From Tetracentron sinense (Eukaryota > Streptophyta > Magnoliopsida > Trochodendrales > Trochodendraceae): 64,000 nt of DNA. A program made the position numbers and the translations under genes. The DNA is taken from the NCBI GenBank assembly GCA_015143295.1, contig CM026570.1, positions 2,442,047 through 2,506,046 on the forward strand, given 5' to 3'. Under the pieces are notes generated by a model, which worked only from the letters and a program-made list of their open reading frames with translations, did no database searches and had not been told where the DNA came from. Within the stretch, counting starts at the first letter, position 1. The number at the start of each line of letters is the position of its first letter. Positions 58,225 through 64,000 of the stretch are shown piece after piece.

Positions 58225-58985
58225 TAAGTGTGATTAAATATAATTAACTTAAGGTTAATATATATATATATATATATATTTCTAAAACCAAGGTTAGATC
58301 GATGAATCTTAGGGTTGAGTAAATCTTAACCATAATTAGTGTGTGTTAAAAGGGACACATGGTGGTTTGTAAAACCTTCATTTAATTATGGTTAAGCATA
58401 ATCAATCTAAGATTAATATTTTTTTTTAATTTTTTTTCTAAAAACTAAGGTTAGATGGATGAACCCTAGGGGTGAGTGAATCTTAACCACATGTAGTAAG
58501 TGTTAAAAGGGCTACGTGGTAGCTTGTAAAGCCTCTTTAACTGTGGTTAAGCATAATCAACCTAATATTATTTTTTTTTTTCTAAAAACCAAGATGAGAT
58601 GGATAGACCCTAGGGATGAGTGAATCTTAACCATAGTTAGTGAGTGTTAAAAGGGACACGTGACGGCTTATAAAAGCCGCTTTAATTGTGGTTAAGCATA
58701 ATCAACCATTGGATAATATTTTTTTGATTTTCTTATTCTAAAAACTAAGGTAGATGGATGAACCCTAGGTGTGACCGTGTGAGTGAATCTTAACCACAAT
58801 TAGTGGATATTAAAAGGAACATGTGGTGGTTTGTAGAATCCCATTTTAATTATGATTAAGCTTAATCAATTTAAGGTTAATATTTTTTTCTCTAAAACTA
58901 AAGTTAAAATGAATGAACCCTAAGTTTAATGAATCGTCATCGTAACCATAGTTAGTGGGTATAAAAACAAGGGACGTGTACAAAT
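58225..58985. repeat. Five-unit tandem array of a TTAACC repeat
   Basis: Five diverged units of about 120-165 bp run head to tail. Each has, in order, GGTTAAGCATAATCAA, a T-rich spacer, CTAAAAACTAAGGTTAGATG, GATGAACCCTAGGG, GAGTGAATCTTAACCA and GTTAAAAGGGACACGTGGTG. Every unit thus holds GTGGTTAAG and its inverse CTTAACCAC and can fold back. Units differ by 10-25 percent by eye, so the array is old. Confidence 0.85.
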
Positions 58986-60169
58986 GGGACACAAGACCAG
59001 TTGAATCATGAAGACCAAAGGCCAAACGAGATTTCATTGCCATTTACTTATTTATCCTTTGGTTTAAACAAAACCTTTTGAATTCTCGTTATGTTGGAAA
59101 TTCTACGCATTAATGCTATGTTTGGTTTCTGAGAAAATTGATGAAAACATGGAAAAGAAAAGAAAATTTTGGATTTTTAATACAATTTTTAGTTATGTTT
59201 TGTCTAATTTTCTTTTTTTTTTTCCATGTTTTTACTTATTTTCTCGACAACCAAATATAGGGTAAATGAAGGTTGGCGAGTTGCCAACATCAAGTGGCCC
59301 TAATACCAATTCAGTACCGACCAGAGGATTTGCACGCTTTTCTATTTATCTCCTCAGCCCTTCATAAATGGGTGATAATAACTTTTGAAACGGATGGTGT
59401 AAGTTATTTAGTTTTACCCCTTTTATTTAGTGGGGGCCATTTATTCATTTATACTGCATCTCCCTATTTTTTTTTCCCTTAATTATTACTTATTATGAAA
59501 CCCAAGCTAGGGTGGACACGTAGCTTTAGTACTATCTTTTAATTATTATTTTTTCCCAATAAAGTGATAAGTTAATTATTGACCTTCACACTCTCACATT
59601 CTATTGTTTAATTCTTTTAATTTTATTTTTTATTGAACTAATTAAACTGTGATATTTAAATTATTAAAAATATGAAATCTGAAGGTCTTTTCTTTCTTCC
59701 ATTTACATCCTCTTATCTTATAATTCTAACATGCGATTTGTGCAAACTCTATACCTATAAAAAAAAAAAAAAAGGCTGTTGATACCTTCAAAATTAAGAT
59801 TTGTAATAAATTTTTTGAGTTACAATTGCGGAGTTATGACCATTTAAAGTTACACGTAACGAATTTGGAGGTGTGTACATATTGCCCAACCGAACATGTG
59901 ACCTCCTTAGTTAGACACTATTGCAGACGTCAGCTAAAGAGACTTGCCAATCTTGTGGGGGCTTACATGCCCCAATTATTTGGCAAAGCAAGGACCCAAA
60001 CACATGAAGTGTGGCCCAAATCCGAAGGGTTTTTTTGTTTTGTTTGAACAAGGTATTATCTCTTTGGCCAAGAATTAAACGTCTAACACACCCCCGTCAC
60101 CGGACACCCCCTCCCAAAAAAAAAAAGACCCCAAAAAAAAGAAAGAAAGTGTTTAGCTTACCGACTGTT
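58986..60169. other. Intergenic, nothing recognised
   Basis: AT-rich non-coding DNA. Frames at 59273-59482 and 59826-60047 have no domain. An A run lies at about 59759-59773. Confidence 0.5.
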
Positions 60170-60400
60170 ACATTTATGTAACGAAATGGTTGGTCCTATG
60201 TAGTCCACGCCCCACTTTTTAACCGTCATCAACTGTAGTTATGATTCACTAACCCCTTAGGGTTAAGCAATCCAGGAATTTTAGGGAAAAAAAATAAAAA
60301 TCTTAACTTTAATTTAGTTAAGTTTAATCAAGGTTAAATGAGGGTTAAAAAGGATACAAGAACATCGCAGTGACTTTAGAGGACCTACGAGTCCTTTAAT
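60170..60400. repeat. Dispersed repeat, TTATGTAACGA family, copy 3
   Basis: TTTATGTAACGAAATGGTTG, CCACGCCCCACTTTTTAACC, CAACTGTAGTTATGATTCAC and AATCTTAACTTTAATTTAGT follow the order of copies 1 (13740) and 2 (15150). It is the longest and least damaged copy, and it ends with GGGTTAAAAAGGATACAAG. The following stretch to 60880 shows no gene. Confidence 0.65.
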
Positions 60401-60880
60401 CACTACCCAAAAAAAAAAAAAAACTAGTATCCCATCCATAAGAAATACACAAACCTACACCCTAAAGGGTCCGTTCACTTTGCAAGAAAAGTGTTGCTAG
60501 AAAATAAAAAAAATTACGTGAAAGTTTTGTGAGAAAAAATATTTTCAATCCTAAGGTTGTATTTGTTTAGAGGAAAGATAGGTGTACTAAATTATTTTCA
60601 TGATAAAAGATAATTTTGGTATTTGGCATGCGGCAAAATAGGTTTTGTATCCCAAATAGTTCTTTTGTTTTACTTTAAGGTTTTTTTTTTTAATCTCTAA
60701 AAATAATGAGAAATTATTTTTGAGAAAAAAAATTATTTTTTTACAATGTTTATCTCCAACCAAACAAAGTCTAAGTGTATTCGTCTTATATAAAAGTTGA
60801 ATGAGAAACAATATGAAATTTTATTTTATTTTTAAATCATTCATTTTTAAAATATTGGAAGTAAAATTGGAGTTAAAAAC

Positions 60881-61272
60881 CATTCAACTAAAAAAATCAA
60901 AAAGGGGTATACTTACCCAGATTTGGACGTTGGGTCTACCTAATTTAGTCTCACAGCGGTTAGCCCTTGCTAACCTTGAGTCCATATAAGTTTCCTTTGA
61001 TGAGATGTGTTGGGTTTAGTCTCATGTGGACCGTGTGTATTATGGCCTATGTGAGTGTGTGTTTAATCATTCAACCAAAAAAATCAAAGAAGATTATACT
61101 TACTCATACTTGAACGGTTGGTCTACCTAATTTAGTCTTACGTCAATTAGCCCTTGCTAACCTTGAGTCCATATATGGCTCCTTCCTCTCATCAAGAGAT
61201 AAGCCTATTTGTTGAGTTATGTTGAGTTTAGCCTCATATGGATCCAATGTGTGTGTTGGCCTATATAAGTGT
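60881..61272. repeat. 187-bp direct duplication
   Basis: Unit 1 starts at 60881 and unit 2 at 61068, both beginning CATTCAAC(T/C)AAAAAAATCAA. Both carry GGTCTACCTAATTTAGTCT, TTAGCCCTTGCTAACCTTGA and GAGTCCATATA, followed by a diverged TTTAG(T/C)CTCATGTGGA part. It directly precedes the Helitron-like copies. Confidence 0.85.
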
Positions 61273-61273
61273 A

Positions 61274-62904
61274 CTAGCAAAAACCCCATGCAAATGCACG
61301 TGTGTTGAAAGAAAATGAATAAACAAAAAATTGAATAGGACAATATGATGGAAAGATTAAAAATAGACTGTAGAAAAAGAATAAAAATAAAATAGAAGAA
61401 AAATAATGATAGTTTGATCATATTGTGTCATTTTTTATATGTATCTTATATAAAAATTGCCAATGTAATCATTTAAAATTTCATAATTTATTATTTTATA
61501 AATTTTTAATTCTTTATTATATAATTTCAAGAAAGTAAGTTTGCATCATTATTAAAAAATTATCCAATCTCATCTAAAAATTAAATGTGTCAAAAGTATT
61601 AAAATGTTGTAGAGATGATGGTGTTTATTGTAAATAAATAAGTTCTTTAAGTAATTCTATTTAAATAGTTAATTATTAGAAAAAAAAAAGTTTACATAAA
61701 AAAAATAAAATGTTAGGCTCTTCCTATTCTTCAACACGAAACAAGATCTAATTAATTTTTTTTTTTCTAATATGACCCACTTTAACACTACCACTAGTTT
61801 GCATATTAATATAACAAAATATTAAGTAAAAATCAAATAGAAATACTATGTTCAAGGCACTCAATTTCTTATAGAATATTTACTAATTAGAGAGTTAATA
61901 TAATTAATTATAGCCTAAGTAAATCTATATATATATATAAAATGAGAGATTAAGGGTGAGCCATTATTTTAAGAAATATCTATTTCTTTCATTTATTAGT
62001 GTTAACATTTTTTTACAATAATTGAGAGACAAACAAATTTAGAGAAAACTACTCGACACTTTGACACCAATGAATATATAGAATAATTTTAATTTCATGT
62101 TATTGCTCTTAATATTAATGATAATGTAAATCTTATTAATTTTAGTGAGGATAATCCATATTATATCAAATCGTTTCTGTAAGAGCAAAATAGAAGACCC
62201 AATATAATGCCTAAAAATGCACTAATACATATCCAAAGCTCCATGTAGAGACTTATAAGTATAAAGGTAAGTAATGTCATAACCAGAACCCGATAGCTTC
62301 CAATAACATTGAATTATCCAAAATAGTGTCTGAAAATGCATTCATGTCATAATGCCCCCAAACTCAAGAACTTCTCAATAGCTCTAGATACTCCAATGTT
62401 TAGGAAAAACCTCTCTAGCGAACCCTACCAATAGAAGTGCATAAAACATGTCAAACTCTTAAATTTTTTAATCATAAAAAATGTCTTGTGGATTTGTTTG
62501 CTATTTATAAAGGATTAGGGAGAATGTAGACCAAGAATTAGAAATTACAAGGATGGTAGAAGTTACAATTTTATAAAATGTAATTAAAGAATGAGGAAGT
62601 GAGTAGAAGAAAAAAGAGACCCTTAGGCTTCATATTTTTAATAATTTAAATATTACAACTTAATTAGTTGATTTTAAATAGTAGAATTATAAGAATTAAA
62701 TAATAGAATGTAGATGATGAATGTGAACATTTAACCTATCACTTAATTGAGAAAAAAATAATAATTAGAAAGATGACATGAGGTATTCTTATTGGATCAC
62801 TTAAAGAGTAGATGTTATGTTAGCAGAAACGTGACATCAATTAAAATAGAGGATAGAGACCAATGAAATATGTCACATGGAACCAAACCGGCATATATAT
62901 AGTA
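61274..62904 (-). mobile_element. Helitron-like element, copy A
   Basis: On the minus strand the 3' end reads CATGGGGTTTTTGCTAG followed by host T, matching CTRR|T, with a GTGCATTTGCATGGGG stem region just inside. It is collinear for over 1 kb with copy B, which starts 1631 bp to the right. The 5' end was not fixed but must lie before 62904. No RepHel coding sequence is visible and the interior is very AT-rich. Confidence 0.55.
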
Positions 62905-64000
62905 CTAGCAAAAGCCCCATGTAAATGCACGGGGTGTTAAAAGAAAATTAATAAACAAAAAATATGATTAGAAAATTAAAAATAGACAGTAAGAAAATAA
63001 TATAAAAATAAAATAGAAGAAAAACGATGATAGTTTAGTCATCTCTTGTGAGATTTTTGTATGTATCCTATTAAAAGTAGCTAATTTAATCATTTAAAAA
63101 TTCATAATTTTATTATTATATATAAATTTTTATCTTATTATTATATAACTTCAAGAAAGCAAGTTTGTATCATTATAAAAAAAAAATTTATCTCATCTCA
63201 TCTAAAAATTTAATGTGTCAAAATTATTTAAAAGTTTTAGAGATGATGATATTTCTTGTAAATAAATAAGTTCTTTAAATAATTAGTTATTATAAAGAAT
63301 AGTAAGCATAGAAGAGAAAATGTTAATCTCTTCCTATTCTTCAACCCCGAAACATCATTTAATTAAAATTTTTTTCTAGTGGGACTCATTTTAACATTAC
63401 AACTAATTTACATAATATAACAAAATACAAAATAAAATCAAATAGAGATATTATGTTAAGAAACTCAATGTCTTATAGAGTATTTATTAATTAGAAAGTT
63501 AATATAATTAATTATAACCTAAGTAAATCAAATCAATATAATTTATATTTATTTATATATAAGGAGAGATTTAGGGTAAACTATTATTTTATGAAAGATC
63601 TCTTTCCTTTGTATATTATTGTTAAATTTTTTTTTCCAATTAATTGAGAGATGAAGAACTTTAGATAAAACCACTTGACACTTTAACACCAATGAATATC
63701 AAAAATAACTTGAATTTCATTTTAACTCCTTATATCAATGATAGCATGAATCTCATTAATTTCAGTGAGAATAATTTATGCTATTTCAAATCGCTACTGC
63801 AAGAAAAAAATAGAAGACCCAAAATAGTGCTTAAAATGCATTAATACTCTGTCAAAGCTCTATGTAGAGACCCATAAGTATAAAGATAAGTAATACCAGA
63901 TAGCGTTCAATAGCATCCAATTACCCAAAATATAGTACCCAAAAATGCACTCATGTCATAATGTATCCAGATTTAAAAACTTCCTAATAGCTGCCGTGAA
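62905..64000 (-). mobile_element. Helitron-like element, copy B, cut by window edge
   Basis: The 3' end on the minus strand is CCCCGTGCATTTACATGGGG, then CTTTTGCTAG and host T, giving a clear subterminal stem (CCCCGTG with CATGGGG). It matches copy A through blocks such as TGTAAATAAATAAGTTCTTT (61629 and 63257) and continues past the window end. The two copies sit in the same orientation, nearly end to end. Confidence 0.55.

Noticed and set aside
1-64000. An undescribed multi-gene system or gene cluster
   Set aside because: The genes are unrelated housekeeping loci of known families; no co-oriented group of unknown genes was seen.

Overview
This window is nuclear DNA from a flowering plant, most likely a eudicot. 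It is AT-rich and carries intron-dense plant genes (poly(A) polymerase, wall acetylation, plastid ribosomal protein, PPR, acyl-CoA synthetase). Plant hAT, Helitron, MULE-type, SINE and LINE debris surrounds and invades them. The species cannot be named from the sequence. No bacterial-type operon, CRISPR array, tRNA or rRNA was seen.

Layout. 1-8.05 kb: a 6.6-kb hAT transposon (1451-8038) with intact ends and target-site duplication but a decayed transposase. 8.6-9.8 kb: three 5' exons of a PAPS3-like poly(A) polymerase on the minus strand; the catalytic exon that should follow is not in the window. 10-22 kb: mostly intergenic, with two non-autonomous Helitrons, two small hAT elements, other dispersed repeats, and one short intronless gene for a predicted membrane protein (17884-18141, minus). 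22.2-32.4 kb: a complete 15-exon RWA gene (minus, 550 aa) whose introns hold old LTR-retroelement debris. 35.4-39.5 kb: two divergent, intronless PPR genes sharing a 554-bp upstream region. 40.6-41.0 kb: a broken RNase H fragment of LINE type. 41.6-44.4 kb: a 5-exon gene for plastid ribosomal protein bS6c with a long acidic tail. 44.7-44.8 kb: a SINE with clear target-site duplications. 46.5-57.3 kb: a complete 19-coding-exon LACS1 gene (minus, 660 aa). Its first coding intron has collected a foldback element, a MULE-type MITE, and a TIR element carrying a PPR DYW-tail fragment that is itself split by a hAT MITE. 57.3-64 kb: gene-free, with a five-unit tandem array, a 187-bp duplication and two adjacent Helitron-like copies.

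The genes do not form one pathway. RWA (Golgi polysaccharide O-acetylation) and LACS1 (very-long-chain acyl-CoA for wax and cutin) both serve the cell wall and surface. bS6c and the PPR proteins serve organelle gene expression. From memory, PAPS3 and RWA2 are neighbouring loci in Arabidopsis (At3g06560, At3g06550), so finding both here suggests conserved microsynteny.

Gene models were built by hand from translation, GT-AG sites and phase; the RWA, bS6c and LACS1 models keep an open frame throughout. I found no convincing new biological system. The most unusual items are the nested gene-capture element in LACS1, the perfect 56-bp inverted repeat in a LACS1 intron, the possibly interrupted poly(A) polymerase gene, and a short motif shared by several unrelated repeat types.
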